Shown: positions 1 to 8,868 of the stretch, piece by piece
Position numbering within the stretch: position 1 is the stretch's first letter
Layout: each line of letters starts with the position of its first letter
Source: Rhodospirillaceae bacterium
GTDB lineage: Bacteria; Pseudomonadota; Alphaproteobacteria; Rhodospirillales; UBA2165
Assembly (NCBI GenBank): GCA_018649725.1
Contig: JABIHH010000063.1
Span: 1-64,000, forward strand
Direction of reading: 5' to 3'
Length of the DNA: 64,000 bases
Program-made: the position numbers and the translations under genes
Notes under the pieces: generated by a model
The model's input: only the letters and a program-made list of their open reading frames with translations
The model's database searches: none
What the model was told of the DNA's origin: nothing

Positions 1-963
1 ATGACCGCCGCCGATATGGCCGGCTATCAGGCCAAGAAGCGCTCGCCGGTTTGCTCGTTCTATCGCAAATGGCTGGTCTGCGGCATGCCGCCACCGACGT
101 CAGGCGGTATTACGACGCTGCAGATTTTGGGTCTTCTCCAAGGCACCGATCTCTCCCGCCTGATCCCGGGCTCAACCGAGACCGTTCATTTGATCGCCGA
201 AGCCGGTCGCCTGGCCTTTGCCGATCGCAATAAATATCTGGCGGACGATGATTTCGTCGCCGTGCCTAAAAGCCAGCTGATCGATCCCGGCTACCTCGCC
301 AAGCGCGCCAAGCTGATTTCCAAAACCAAAGCGATGGGAAAAGCGAAACCCGGCAAGATGAAACAGAAGACCGCCAATCGCCTCGGCTCCTATCAAGCCT
401 TTGAAGGTGAATCGACCTCGCATATCAGTGTCGTCGATGGCGACGGCAATGCCGTTTCGATGACCTCCAGTATTGAAAACGCCTTTGGCTCTCGGATGAT
501 GGTGCGTGGCTTTTTGCTCAACAATCAGCTGACCGATTTTTCTTTCTCGCCGACGTCCAAAGGCAAGAAAGTCGCCAATCGGGTTGAGCCCAAAAAACGC
601 CCGCGATCTTCAATGAGCCCGATGATGGTCGTCGATGGTAGCGCCAAACTGGTCATGGCCGTCGGCTCACCCGGTGGCTCACGCATCATCGGCTACGTCG
701 CCAAAACTTTAATCGCCGCCCTTGATTGGAAAATGGGCATTCAGGCCGCGATCAATCTGCCGCATTTCATCAATCGTAACGGCGCAACTGATCTCGAAAA
801 AGGCAGCCCCCTCGAAGCTCTCAAAGCACCGCTCGAAAAACTCGGCCACAAAGTTCGCATCCGTAAACTAACCAGCGGCCTGCACGGCATCCTCATCGGC
901 CAAAACGGCAAACTCTACGGTGGTGCAGACCCCCGGCGTGAAGGCGTGGCGATTGGGGATTAG
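1..963 (+). CDS. ggt: Gamma-glutamyltransferase, C-terminal part (5' end outside window)
   Basis: Gamma-glutamyltranspeptidase is an N-terminal-nucleophile enzyme that cleaves the gamma-glutamyl bond of glutathione, usually in the periplasm. The 320 visible residues hold the end of the large subunit and the whole small subunit. The autocleavage and catalytic threonine is expected at about residue 139, in GESTSHISVVD, which matches the TTHYSVVD site of the E. coli enzyme. The downstream signatures SMTSSIENAFGS, GFLLNNQLTDFS, RPRSSMSPMM and GSPGGSRI are all present. Family members are about 550-580 residues, so roughly 250 N-terminal residues lie upstream of the window. The ATG at base 1 is probably an internal methionine and not the real start. 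The gene ends at TAG with no close downstream partner. Confidence 0.92.
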   Translation: MTAADMAGYQAKKRSPVCSFYRKWLVCGMPPPTSGGITTLQILGLLQGTDLSRLIPGSTETVHLIAEAGRLAFADRNKYLADDDFVAVPKSQLIDPGYLAKRAKLISKTKAMGKAKPGKMKQKTANRLGSYQAFEGESTSHISVVDGDGNAVSMTSSIENAFGSRMMVRGFLLNNQLTDFSFSPTSKGKKVANRVEPKKRPRSSMSPMMVVDGSAKLVMAVGSPGGSRIIGYVAKTLIAALDWKMGIQAAINLPHFINRNGATDLEKGSPLEALKAPLEKLGHKVRIRKLTSGLHGILIGQNGKLYGGADPRREGVAIGD

Positions 964-1209
964 CTCCTTATCCACACTTTTTCGAGAAATGAATTTTTAA
1001 GGCGCGGGTGGAAATCTCCGGACCTGATCCCACGCGACATATGTCGGCATTGAGTTTTCCGGCGCAAGCAGCAAATTCAAAAACGCCTATCAATAGTTTT
1101 ATCAGTACTTCATGGTAACCAGATAAGTACTATCCGCAGTCCAGAATTCCGCACTCTGTACTTGGACTTAGTAATAATAATTTCCATCTAATACAGGTGG
1201 AGGTGACTA

Positions 1210-3714
1210 ATGGAATTTAAATTAGGTTCAAGAATTATAACGATTCTTGTATTCTGTCTGATTATTGTCGCGGGGATTATTTCCGTATCAATCTGGCAAA
1301 GTTATCGCGCTGTAATCGCGGGTGCTAAAAGCCAGGTTGAAAGTGAGACACAAATATTGACGGAGCACGCCGCACAATCCTTCAATGGTATTTCTATACT
1401 AATGGACGGAGCTCTTTCACGTTTAGAAAAAGATTCAACGGGAAATCCTGAATTAACCCCATTAAATGTGCAACATTTTAAGAATTTGGTAAGCGCCGTT
1501 CCCCAGGTGAAACATCTTGTTGCGATACGGCGCGATGGCTCGGATTCATTTTCGAGTATCGGTAAGTCGCGAGGAGTCAATCTCGCGGATCGAACCTATT
1601 TTAAAGAACAAAAAGCCAATAAACCCCATGGCCTATTCTTCGACGAACCTGTGATTGGGCGTGCTACGGGCAGTAACTTTGTACCCGTATCACATCGAAT
1701 TTCCGGTCCCGGCAACCGGTTCGACGGTGTTTTGATGGTGGTTATGGACCAGAAGTATTTTTCTAATTTTTATGCCGAAGTCGAGAAAGGAAAAGAAATT
1801 TCATCTGCTTTGGTTTCTTCGTCAGGCAAGGTTTTTGCGTGGTCTGGTGACTTTCTGAGGGGCCGATCTACAGAGAAACTACCCTCCATTCAAGGAACGC
1901 CGCTATTTGATAAAATTCGGAACAATAGTACCAAAGGAATAATTGTCGGGGAGGAGATCAAACCGGATTACGTAGATATAATTTCCTATTCAAAATTAGC
2001 GAATGCGCCTTACTTCATCGTATCGCGCATCGATAAAAATGTTGCTCTTGAAAAGTCTTGGAAACAACAAATGATCCTCTTCTTGATTTTGGGTATATTT
2101 GCCTCGATCACCTTGATTTGGATTTCACGGTCATCTCTAGTACAGGTTCGGCTTAGGGAAAAAGCTGAGGCTTCTTTAAAAGAGACAAATGAAAATCTTG
2201 AAGAATCGATTCACCAGCGAACACGAGAGTTAACTGAAAGCGAGTCACGCCTGAAAGAAGCTCAGTCGCTTGCACATCTGGGCAGTTGGTCATGGAATAT
2301 CGAGACCGGCGAAGAAAATTGGAGTAAGGAGCAGTTCAATATATTCGGCATGAACCCTGCAGGACCGGCTCCGACTTATGATGATTTTCTAAATGCTGTC
2401 GACCCAGATGACAAAGAGGATGTCTTGAATGCAGTTGACCAAGCGTTTAACCGAGAAAAAGACTATGATATTGAATTCAGGATAGTTCGATCTGATGGCG
2501 AGATTCGCTTCGTACGCGCTCAAGCTATCGTAAATAGAGATGAACAAGACTCTCCAATAGAAATGCTTGGAACGGTACTGGATACCACCACTCAAAAGCA
2601 GGTTGAGCAATTATATGACCATGTTTTGATCAATCTTGCGGACGGAGCCGTTACAATAAATACCGACGGTATCATCGAATATGTCAATCCCATGGCCGAG
2701 CAAATTTTCGGCTATTCCTCAGACGAAATGATTGGCCAGAATGTTAAAATATTGATGCCAGAGCCCGATAGTGGGCAGCATGATCAATATTTATCCAACT
2801 ATTTAGAGACCGGTAACTCAAGTATTATCGGCGTTGGGCGCTTGGTAAGAGCTCTTCGAAAGGATGGCAGCGTAATTCCCGTTGATCTAAATATTAGTGA
2901 AAGAACAGAGGATAATAAAACCACGTTCTTTGGCACAGTACGAGACATGACGGAACGGGTCAAAGCGGAAGAAGCACTCGTAGAAGCCAAGATAAATGCA
3001 GAAACCTCAGATCGGGTGAAAAGCGAGTTTCTCGCCAATATGAGCCACGAGATACGGACGCCCTTGAACGCGATATTGGGATTTTCGAGTACAATGATGC
3101 AGCATGTATTTGGCGAACTCGGGCACGAAAAATATGAGGAATATGTAATAGATATTAACAGTTCAGGGCAGCACTTACTTGCCCTCATCAATGATATTCT
3201 TGATGTTTCAGCTATTGAAGCGGGCAAGCTAGAATTGGAAGAAGAAAACTTAGAATGCAATGAAGTAATCGACTCGGTTTTACGGCTAATAAGTTCCCGG
3301 GCCGAAGAACAAAAAATAGAAATATCAAAAAACCTCAACCTCCAAGGATGCCAACTAAAAGCTGACGAACGCCGCTTTAAACAAATTCTATTAAACCTTT
3401 TATCTAATGCCGTGAAATTTACGCCGAGCGGAAAGAACATCGAAATTTCAGTTAGTCCACCAACCAGTCAGGGCATGGAAATTAGAATTGCTGACCAAGG
3501 CTGTGGCATGACTAATGATGAGATCGATATAGCCATGACGCCCTTTGGACAAGTTGGAGAGAAGAAAGAAACTAGAGTAGAGGGCACAGGACTGGGCCTA
3601 CCATTAACCAAAGCCCTCGTTGAGGCCCATGACGGAACACTGAGCATTGAAAGCGAGCCAAATGTTGGCACAATTGTCATCATCCGTTTGCCCAATGAGC
3701 GAATTGTTTGCTAA
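1210..3714 (+). CDS. Membrane sensor histidine kinase (Cache-like sensor, two PAS domains, HisKA, HATPase)
   Basis: Hybrid-free sensor kinase of 834 residues. A membrane segment lies near residues 8-30, followed by a roughly 255-residue extracytoplasmic region of the Cache type and a second membrane segment near 287-306. A coiled coil leads into two PAS/PAC modules at about 350-470 and 475-595. The phospho-accepting histidine is His613 in [18 protein letters not shown]-binding boxes follow: NLLSNAVKFTP, DQGCGM, FGQV and EGTGLGLPL. The start has a good ribosome site (GGAGGTG before ATGG). The transmitter resembles PleC-type kinases, which is inference. No response regulator lies nearby, so the partner is unknown. 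The gene is visibly more AT-rich than the preceding ggt gene. Confidence 0.93.
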   Translation: MEFKLGSRIITILVFCLIIVAGIISVSIWQSYRAVIAGAKSQVESETQILTEHAAQSFNGISILMDGALSRLEKDSTGNPELTPLNVQHFKNLVSAVPQVKHLVAIRRDGSDSFSSIGKSRGVNLADRTYFKEQKANKPHGLFFDEPVIGRATGSNFVPVSHRISGPGNRFDGVLMVVMDQKYFSNFYAEVEKGKEISSALVSSSGKVFAWSGDFLRGRSTEKLPSIQGTPLFDKIRNNSTKGIIVGEEIKPDYVDIISYSKLANAPYFIVSRIDKNVALEKSWKQQMILFLILGIFASITLIWISRSSLVQVRLREKAEASLKETNENLEESIHQRTRELTESESRLKEAQSLAHLGSWSWNIETGEENWSKEQFNIFGMNPAGPAPTYDDFLNAVDPDDKEDVLNAVDQAFNREKDYDIEFRIVRSDGEIRFVRAQAIVNRDEQDSPIEMLGTVLDTTTQKQVEQLYDHVLINLADGAVTINTDGIIEYVNPMAEQIFGYSSDEMIGQNVKILMPEPDSGQHDQYLSNYLETGNSSIIGVGRLVRALRKDGSVIPVDLNISERTEDNKTTFFGTVRDMTERVKAEEALVEAKINAETSDRVKSEFLANMSHEIRTPLNAILGFSSTMMQHVFGELGHEKYEEYVIDINSSGQHLLALINDILDVSAIEAGKLELEEENLECNEVIDSVLRLISSRAEEQKIEISKNLNLQGCQLKADERRFKQILLNLLSNAVKFTPSGKNIEISVSPPTSQGMEIRIADQGCGMTNDEIDIAMTPFGQVGEKKETRVEGTGLGLPLTKALVEAHDGTLSIESEPNVGTIVIIRLPNERIVC

Positions 3715-3866
3715 CTGCAATTTGAATCATGTCTACTTGGGACCAAAGGCTGACGCTATATAAACCCGATCTCGAATTCGATTGTTATCTGCATACCCTT
3801 GGTCTCCAGCTTCCTTCAATAAAACGGGCTGGGAGATCTTGAGAGCTGTCCGATGACGCACCTCTC

Positions 3867-5330
3867 CTAATACCAGAGCGAGGCACCTTCTTTGACTTTC
3901 TCGGGCAGCTCGATGCCGAAAATCGTGCCTTCTTTATTAGTGCGCAGCACATTGAGATCGCCGCCATGGGCGCGCATGACATCGCGGGCGATGACGAGGC
4001 CGAGGCCGGAGCCGTCTTTTTTGGTGGAGCCGGCGAAGGGGGTGAAGAGATTGTCGCGGGCCTTTGCTGGCAAGCCGGGGCCGTCGTCTTGAACTTTGAT
4101 ACAGACAGCATTTTGCGGCTTGGGCGAAACGGCGACAGTAATGAGCTTAGCGCCGGCCTGAACGGCATTACGGCCTATGTTATTCAGCACCCGGAACAAT
4201 TGCTCACGGTCGGCTTCAACCAATATTTCGCGGTCGACACTATTGACCCAATGCGCGCCATGGTCGGCGAGATCAGAGGATTGTACCGCAGCGTCGACCT
4301 CGTCAACAAGGTCTCTGAGCGAGAAACAGCTGGGTGCCAGCAGCGGTGAGCCTTGACGGGCAAAATTGAGCGTTTGGGAACAAAGATTAACGGCATTATC
4401 AATGGCGTTGAACAATTTGGGCAGCAGGCGTTTCACCTCAGGGTCCTCACTGCCGGTCAGGCGATCCGAAACCAGCATTGCGGTGGTCAACGAATTGCGG
4501 AGATCATGGTTGATCTTGGCGATTGACGCACCCAAGGCGGCCAGACGTCGGCTTTGGCGCATGGCGAGCCGTACTTCGCGCTGCATGACCCTAAGCTCGT
4601 GCTCGGCGATACCGATCTCATCACCGCGGTTGGAACGCTGAATATCGGCCCGCTCATCTTCGGGGTTAGAGCGGAAGTTTTGAATACTTTCGGTAATCCG
4701 GCGCATCGGGCGAACCATCAGCCATTGCAGGGATAAAAAGACCAAACTACCGGCGATCAGCGATATAAAAATCGAGAGGCCCAATATGCGCCAGGAGAAA
4801 TCAAGCATGGCCACCCGCATCGGCTGCTCATCGATCATAACTTCAACAATGACGGAGGCGTCTTTGGGGGACGAGCCGATAATCCGCAATATGCGATTTT
4901 CGCTTTGCAGCAGCACCTTAAAAGCATCGACAATCCAGCCGAAGAAAACCGGCTCCCTCAGATCAAAGGATTTATCAACGGCGGGTGGTTTCTCGGAGCC
5001 GAGAATAAACAAACGGCGGGTCGGCTGACGCAGAACAATGTTATAGGCGTCGGCATGTTGCAACAGGCGCTGGCGCATTTCAGCCCCGACGTTTCTCGAA
5101 CCCATATCCTCTAAAGCAAGGGTCGCCAAATGCGCCGCCGCTACGCGTTCCTCGAGATAGGCTTTGCGAAATCTGGCAACGGACGGGGCATAAATCAAAA
5201 CTTCGCCGACCATGACAAAAATCAATGTCAAAACAAGCAGCCGGGACGACATCGAACGCAAGAGGGGCTGGCGCGCATTATCGGTCGGAACATCCGTCGT
5301 GTTTTCAGCTTTATCTATCGTATCTGCCAT
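3867..5330 (-). CDS. Membrane sensor histidine kinase with HAMP domain
   Basis: Sensor kinase of 487 residues. Two membrane segments (about 31-50 and 182-205) flank a periplasmic sensor of about 130 residues. A HAMP linker follows (206-258). The dimerisation box is atypical, INHDLRNSLTTAM with His275, rather than the common HELRTPL form. The ATP-binding part has NNIGRNAVQAG, DDGPGLP and GSGLGLVIA. The short transmitter and HDLRNSL box are typical of an alphaproteobacterial kinase subfamily. No response regulator is adjacent, so its target cannot be read from context. It runs convergently toward the kinase at 1.2-3.7 kb, with about 150 bases between the two stop codons. Confidence 0.92.
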   Translation of the reverse strand: MADTIDKAENTTDVPTDNARQPLLRSMSSRLLVLTLIFVMVGEVLIYAPSVARFRKAYLEERVAAAHLATLALEDMGSRNVGAEMRQRLLQHADAYNIVLRQPTRRLFILGSEKPPAVDKSFDLREPVFFGWIVDAFKVLLQSENRILRIIGSSPKDASVIVEVMIDEQPMRVAMLDFSWRILGLSIFISLIAGSLVFLSLQWLMVRPMRRITESIQNFRSNPEDERADIQRSNRGDEIGIAEHELRVMQREVRLAMRQSRRLAALGASIAKINHDLRNSLTTAMLVSDRLTGSEDPEVKRLLPKLFNAIDNAVNLCSQTLNFARQGSPLLAPSCFSLRDLVDEVDAAVQSSDLADHGAHWVNSVDREILVEADREQLFRVLNNIGRNAVQAGAKLITVAVSPKPQNAVCIKVQDDGPGLPAKARDNLFTPFAGSTKKDGSGLGLVIARDVMRAHGGDLNVLRTNKEGTIFGIELPEKVKEGASLWY

Positions 5331-5390
5331 GAAATTAGCCTACACCAGAGGATGGATTGAGACTATAGCTAGTTGATATCAGGGGATAAT

Positions 5391-6830
5391 TTAGCCGAAC
5401 TTGCTCAGAAACTTAACAATTTTGCGGGTTTTGTCGCTGAACAAAGACTCTTTGAAAAACTCGCCCGCCGCCCGCTTATTGGCCTCACCCAAAGTCGGAT
5501 AAGGCGAGATCATGCCCGCGATTTTGCCGATCTTAAGTTTAGCGCTGATGGCGAGCCCCCAAATTTGGATAAGCTCACCTGCCTGTCTTCCAACAATGGT
5601 GACACCAAGGACATGGCCTTTGGGTGTTGCGATAACTTTGATAAAGCCGTCTGTGTTGCCTTCGGTAATGGCGCGGTCATTTTCCGAAAGCGGCCAGTTG
5701 ACGACGCGATAGTCCAGGCCTTTTGCCTCAGCGGCCTTTTCTGTCAGGCCAACTTGGGCCAGCTCAGGCGCGGTATAGGTTACCCACGGATAGGCTGATA
5801 GATTAACTTTGGCAGGCAAGCGGAACAATATATTGCGAATGACAATTCCCGCGTGATAACCCGCAATATGAGTGAACTGGTGGCCTCCAGCGACATCGCC
5901 GATGGCAAAGACTTTTTTATTGGACGTGCGGAGACGGGCATCGACCTTGATGCCTTGTGGCGCGTAGTCGATCCCGGCTTTCTCCAAATCAAGGCCGCTC
6001 AGATGGGGGCGCCGACCGGCGGCAACCAGCAAATGACTGCCGGAAATATTTTCAGAAATACCTTGTTTTCCATCCGTGGTCTCAATTGTCACCAAGACGC
6101 CGCCTTCGGTCTTCTCTGTTGCAACGACTTTAACGCCCTCTCGTAGATCCAGGCCCTCTTTGAGAAGCTGCGAGCGCACCACGGCGACGGCAGCTGGATC
6201 ATCATTGGGCAAAATCGAGGCCATCTCCAACACGGTTACTTTTGCGCCCAATTGACGATGCGCCTGAGCCAGCTCAATGCCGATTGGCCCGCCGCCCAAA
6301 ACGATCAAATGATCCGCTATGTCGGTTTGCTCAAAAACCGTCTCATTGGTGAAATGCGGGGTCTCGACCAGACCAGGGATCGGCGGCACAAAAGGGCCGG
6401 AACCGGTCGCAACAACAATGCGGCGCGCCGTGATAACTTGGTCGCCAACGGTAACTTCTCGCGGCCCGGTAAATTTACCTTCGCCCAAAATAACTTTAAC
6501 GCCGTAATCCTCGAAGCGCTCGACAGAATCATGCGGGGCAATGGCCTCGATCGCGCCTTGCACATGAGCGAAGACCTTGTGACCGTCAATATCCAATGCC
6601 CCGGCATTGAGGCCGAAGCGACCCGCAGATCGTATCGTTTCCGCCGCATGGGCTGCCGCCAGGAGCGCTTTTGAAGGTACACAGCCGTAATTGAGGCAGT
6701 CGCCGCCCATTTTGTCGCGCTCGATCAGGATGGTGTCGATGCCCAGCTGCGACGCCACAGCCGCAACCACTAGGCCGCCGGCACCGGCGCCAATGATACA
6801 GATATCTGTTTTAAGGCGCTCAACGGGCAT
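5391..6830 (-). CDS. Mercuric-reductase-like FAD/NAD(P) disulfide oxidoreductase
   Basis: Pyridine nucleotide-disulfide oxidoreductase of 479 residues. The FAD-binding motif IIGAGAGGL starts at residue 12. The redox disulfide is CLNYGC (Cys45, Cys50) in GGDCLNYGCVPSK. The NAD(P) motif is VLGGGPIGIELA and the second FAD motif is FAIGDVAGG. The C-terminal dimer interface reads SPYPTLGE where lipoamide dehydrogenase has HAHPTLSE, so the usual catalytic histidine is a tyrosine. No N-terminal heavy-metal-binding domain is present. The gene lies 8 bases downstream of a TVP38 gene in the same direction, a pairing that recurs in bacteria. True substrate unknown; mercury reduction is not supported because no mer genes occur here. 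Confidence 0.9.
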   Translation of the reverse strand: MPVERLKTDICIIGAGAGGLVVAAVASQLGIDTILIERDKMGGDCLNYGCVPSKALLAAAHAAETIRSAGRFGLNAGALDIDGHKVFAHVQGAIEAIAPHDSVERFEDYGVKVILGEGKFTGPREVTVGDQVITARRIVVATGSGPFVPPIPGLVETPHFTNETVFEQTDIADHLIVLGGGPIGIELAQAHRQLGAKVTVLEMASILPNDDPAAVAVVRSQLLKEGLDLREGVKVVATEKTEGGVLVTIETTDGKQGISENISGSHLLVAAGRRPHLSGLDLEKAGIDYAPQGIKVDARLRTSNKKVFAIGDVAGGHQFTHIAGYHAGIVIRNILFRLPAKVNLSAYPWVTYTAPELAQVGLTEKAAEAKGLDYRVVNWPLSENDRAITEGNTDGFIKVIATPKGHVLGVTIVGRQAGELIQIWGLAISAKLKIGKIAGMISPYPTLGEANKRAAGEFFKESLFSDKTRKIVKFLSKFG

Positions 6831-6838
6831 GAGTAAGC

Positions 6839-7687
6839 TTACTTCTTAAATTTACGATAGAGTACCGGCACCAGGGCCAGCAAGGCCAGCCCTAATAGAG
6901 GCAAGAGAATTTCCGGCGCCCAGATCGTTGCCAAATCCGGCATGCCGCCTTGATCAATGATATGGCCGAGACCATGGCCGAGGCTCGCATAAACAAACGT
7001 GCCGGGCATGATGCCGATAAAGGTGGTGATGACAAAAGTCCGGGTCGAGACGCCCAAAAACGCCGGCACCAGATTGACCAGCCAAAACGGAAAGAGCGGC
7101 ACGAACCTCAGCACCAGCAAATAGGAAAATGCATTTTCCTGGAAGCCCGCTTCCATTTTCTGGATCATAGCGCCGCATTTTGCATGGAAAAAATCCGCAA
7201 ACGCAAAACGGGCGGCAAGGAAGATAATTGTTGCGCCCAGGGTTGCACCAAAAACAACCAGCACACCCCCTTTTAGCGTACCAAACATAAAGCCGCCTGC
7301 AATGGTCAGCCAAATGGCGCCCGGAATACTAATCGCCGTCGCAAGGCCATAGGCGATGACATAGAACAGTGTCGAAACGGTATAATTTTCATGTTTCCAT
7401 TCAAGAATGGCCGTCCTGTTCTGCTGCAAGGTTTCAAAGGTCAAATAATGATGGAGATCCAGGTAAAAAGCTGTCGCCAAGCCAATAGCTAAAACAACCA
7501 TAGGAATCAGGCGCCCAAACGAAAGACGTGACGCTTTTTCAAGGGCGTCATCAGAAGCTTCAGAATAGCTTTCCAACTGATCCTTTGGAGAACCAGAACT
7601 TGCAGGGCTATCGATCATGAAATCCTTTTGAATATCAATAGGTACGCATTTATCATCGTGTATATTAGTATAAAATTTGGTTATCAA
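6839..7687 (-). CDS. TVP38/TMEM64 (DedA-like) family membrane protein
   Basis: Integral membrane protein of 282 residues with a soluble N-terminal extension of about 55 residues, then several hydrophobic segments. The family core is visible as SIPGAIWLTIAGGFMFG and the later motif LRFVPLFPFWLVNLVPAFLGV, followed by GIMPGTFVYASLGHGLG. TVP38/TMEM64 proteins belong to the VTT/DedA superfamily, thought to act in lipid scrambling or membrane homeostasis; the bacterial role is not settled. It is the first gene of a two-gene unit with the disulfide oxidoreductase that follows. The N-terminal 25 residues are poorly conserved-looking, so a later start at MIDSPASSG is possible. Confidence 0.88.
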   Translation of the reverse strand: MITKFYTNIHDDKCVPIDIQKDFMIDSPASSGSPKDQLESYSEASDDALEKASRLSFGRLIPMVVLAIGLATAFYLDLHHYLTFETLQQNRTAILEWKHENYTVSTLFYVIAYGLATAISIPGAIWLTIAGGFMFGTLKGGVLVVFGATLGATIIFLAARFAFADFFHAKCGAMIQKMEAGFQENAFSYLLVLRFVPLFPFWLVNLVPAFLGVSTRTFVITTFIGIMPGTFVYASLGHGLGHIIDQGGMPDLATIWAPEILLPLLGLALLALVPVLYRKFKK

Positions 7688-7797
7688 AAGCTTTGTTAGG
7701 CAAAGAAATGCCCTTTAACCAGTCACCATTGCGTGAAGAAAAATTGAACGGCATTTTTTCTCGTGTTCTTTATATGATTCTTTTAAGCGATGCATCG

Positions 7798-7826
7798 TTG
7801 ACTTATCGGTTTCAAGAACGTATACA
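7798..7826 (+). promoter_or_regulatory. Sigma70-type promoter for the rpmH operon
   Basis: TTGACT and TATACA hexamers are separated by exactly 17 bases (7804-7820), about 85 bases before the rpmH start. Each hexamer differs from the consensus by one base (TATACA against TATAAT differs by two). This is the best-looking promoter in the window and sits where the rpmH-rnpA-yidD-yidC unit needs one. Not experimentally supported. Confidence 0.65.
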
Positions 7827-7911
7827 CCGGGCCTTGCTTTTACCGGTTCAAAAAACCTAGCTATTCATTGAGGTTTTAAGGGCTGTAGAATAATTTTTTC
7901 GGAGAAGTTTT

Positions 7912-8046
7912 GTGAAACGCACTTTTCAACCGAGCAACCTTGTGCGCAAACGTCGTCATGGCTTCCGCTCCCGTATGGCTTCCGCTAACGGTCGTCGGAC
8001 TTTGGCCAAACGTCGTGCAAAAGGTCGCAAAAGCCTTTCAGCCTAA
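7912..8046 (+). CDS. rpmH: 50S ribosomal protein L34
   Basis: L34 is a 44-residue basic protein of the large ribosomal subunit. It is too short for the supplied ORF track. The translation begins [18 protein letters not shown], with GTG read as Met, and ends [12 protein letters not shown], the classical L34 sequence at full length. GGAGAAG sits 5-6 bases before the GTG start. It is first in the conserved rpmH-rnpA-yidD-yidC cluster, where a highly expressed ribosomal gene leads RNase P protein and membrane insertion genes. Identification is certain from sequence and context. Confidence 0.98.
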   Translation: MKRTFQPSNLVRKRRHGFRSRMASANGRRTLAKRRAKGRKSLSA

Positions 8047-8067
8047 CCCCCCTTTTTAGGCGGGTTT
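8045..8067 (+). terminator. Hairpin between rpmH and rnpA (possible attenuator)
   Basis: The 22-base gap contains AACCCCCC, a short loop TTTTTA, and GGCGGGTT followed by TTG. The arms pair as AACCC/GGGTT and CC/GG with one C-C mismatch. The following T run is short, so it may be a partial terminator or a processing site that lowers rnpA output relative to rpmH. It overlaps the rpmH stop codon and abuts the rnpA GTG start. Confidence 0.4.
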
Positions 8068-8068
8068 T

Positions 8069-8458
8069 GTGGCGGTCCTTACGGTGGTCCATCCAATAGA
8101 ACGATTGAAAGAACGCCCCGAGTTCCTTCGGGTCGCAGCTACGCGCCTGCGTCATGTCACACCGGGCCTCATCCTGCAAATGCGGGAGCATAGCCCCCAA
8201 GACCCTTATTCAGAGAAACCGGCAACACTTCGGCTGGGCTTTACAGTCAGCAAAAAAGTCGGCAATGCGGTTGTGCGCAATCGCGTAAAGCGACGCCTGC
8301 GCGCCGTTGCTGAGGCGGTACTCCCAGATCATGCCCTCCCAAACCGAGATTTTGTTATCATTGGCCGCCAAAATGCTCTAAAGCGGTCATTTCCCGATTT
8401 GCAGGCTGATCTCAAAATTGCGCTCAAGAAGCTCAATGCCTATATGGAAGCGACATGA
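8069..8458 (+). CDS. rnpA: Ribonuclease P protein component
   Basis: Protein subunit of RNase P, which helps the catalytic RNA remove 5' leaders from pre-tRNAs. The 129-residue product has the family core [25 protein letters not shown], including the RNR motif, at about residues 66-90. Length is normal for alphaproteobacteria. The GTG start at 8069 is taken from the ORF track; it lies in the rpmH-rnpA hairpin and has no strong ribosome site, so a slightly later start is possible. The stop overlaps the next gene by 4 bases (ATGA), showing coupling with yidD. Confidence 0.96.
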   Translation: MAVLTVVHPIERLKERPEFLRVAATRLRHVTPGLILQMREHSPQDPYSEKPATLRLGFTVSKKVGNAVVRNRVKRRLRAVAEAVLPDHALPNRDFVIIGRQNALKRSFPDLQADLKIALKKLNAYMEAT

Positions 8459-8841
8459 CACTCTTAAGTCAGATATTCAAAGCTTTTTTGCTGATCCCGA
8501 TACGGGCCTATCAGTGGCTGATCTCACCGATCTTGCCGGGGGCCTGTCGACATCTGCCGACTTGTTCGCAATATGCCGTTGAAGCGCTGGAGATTCATGG
8601 GCCTTTTCTGGGGTTTTGGTTGGCCCTCAAACGAATTTTGCGCTGCCAGCCCTGGGGGACCAGCGGCTATGATCCGGTGCCGCAAAAAAGCTCAAACTCA
8701 CCAGACCATAAAAATTCCGAAAAGGCGGTTGCAGAAGAGCAAACTGACGGATATACCTCGCCGTCAAATCCTTCTGCAAATCCCTCTGGGAACTCAAATT
8801 CACAGCAGTCTTTTGTAACAAGCTCGTCGGAAGTGCCGTAA
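8455..8841 (+). CDS. yidD: Membrane protein insertion efficiency factor YidD
   Basis: Small membrane-associated protein that assists YidC-dependent insertion. The core [41 protein letters not shown] (about residues 12-55) and [17 protein letters not shown] (about 61-77) are diagnostic, including the conserved cysteines of [10 protein letters not shown] and RCQPWG. The family core ends near residue 80. The remaining 50 residues are low-complexity, rich in Ser, Asn and Pro, an extension common in alphaproteobacterial homologues. It overlaps rnpA by 4 bases and lies 27 bases before yidC. Confidence 0.95.
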   Translation: MTLLSQIFKAFLLIPIRAYQWLISPILPGACRHLPTCSQYAVEALEIHGPFLGFWLALKRILRCQPWGTSGYDPVPQKSSNSPDHKNSEKAVAEEQTDGYTSPSNPSANPSGNSNSQQSFVTSSSEVP

Positions 8842-8868
8842 AGAAATAAGGTCAGGATTACTCGAAAT

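Noticed and set aside
968-976. TTATCCACA, a perfect DnaA box between ggt and the first kinase
   Set aside because: It is single, and about two such matches are expected by chance in 64 kb on two strands. No cluster or AT-rich unwinding region suggests an origin, although rpmH is nearby.
5391-6830. Mercuric reductase / mercury resistance
   Set aside because: No mer genes, no heavy-metal-binding domain and no C-terminal vicinal cysteines. The protein is only a relative.
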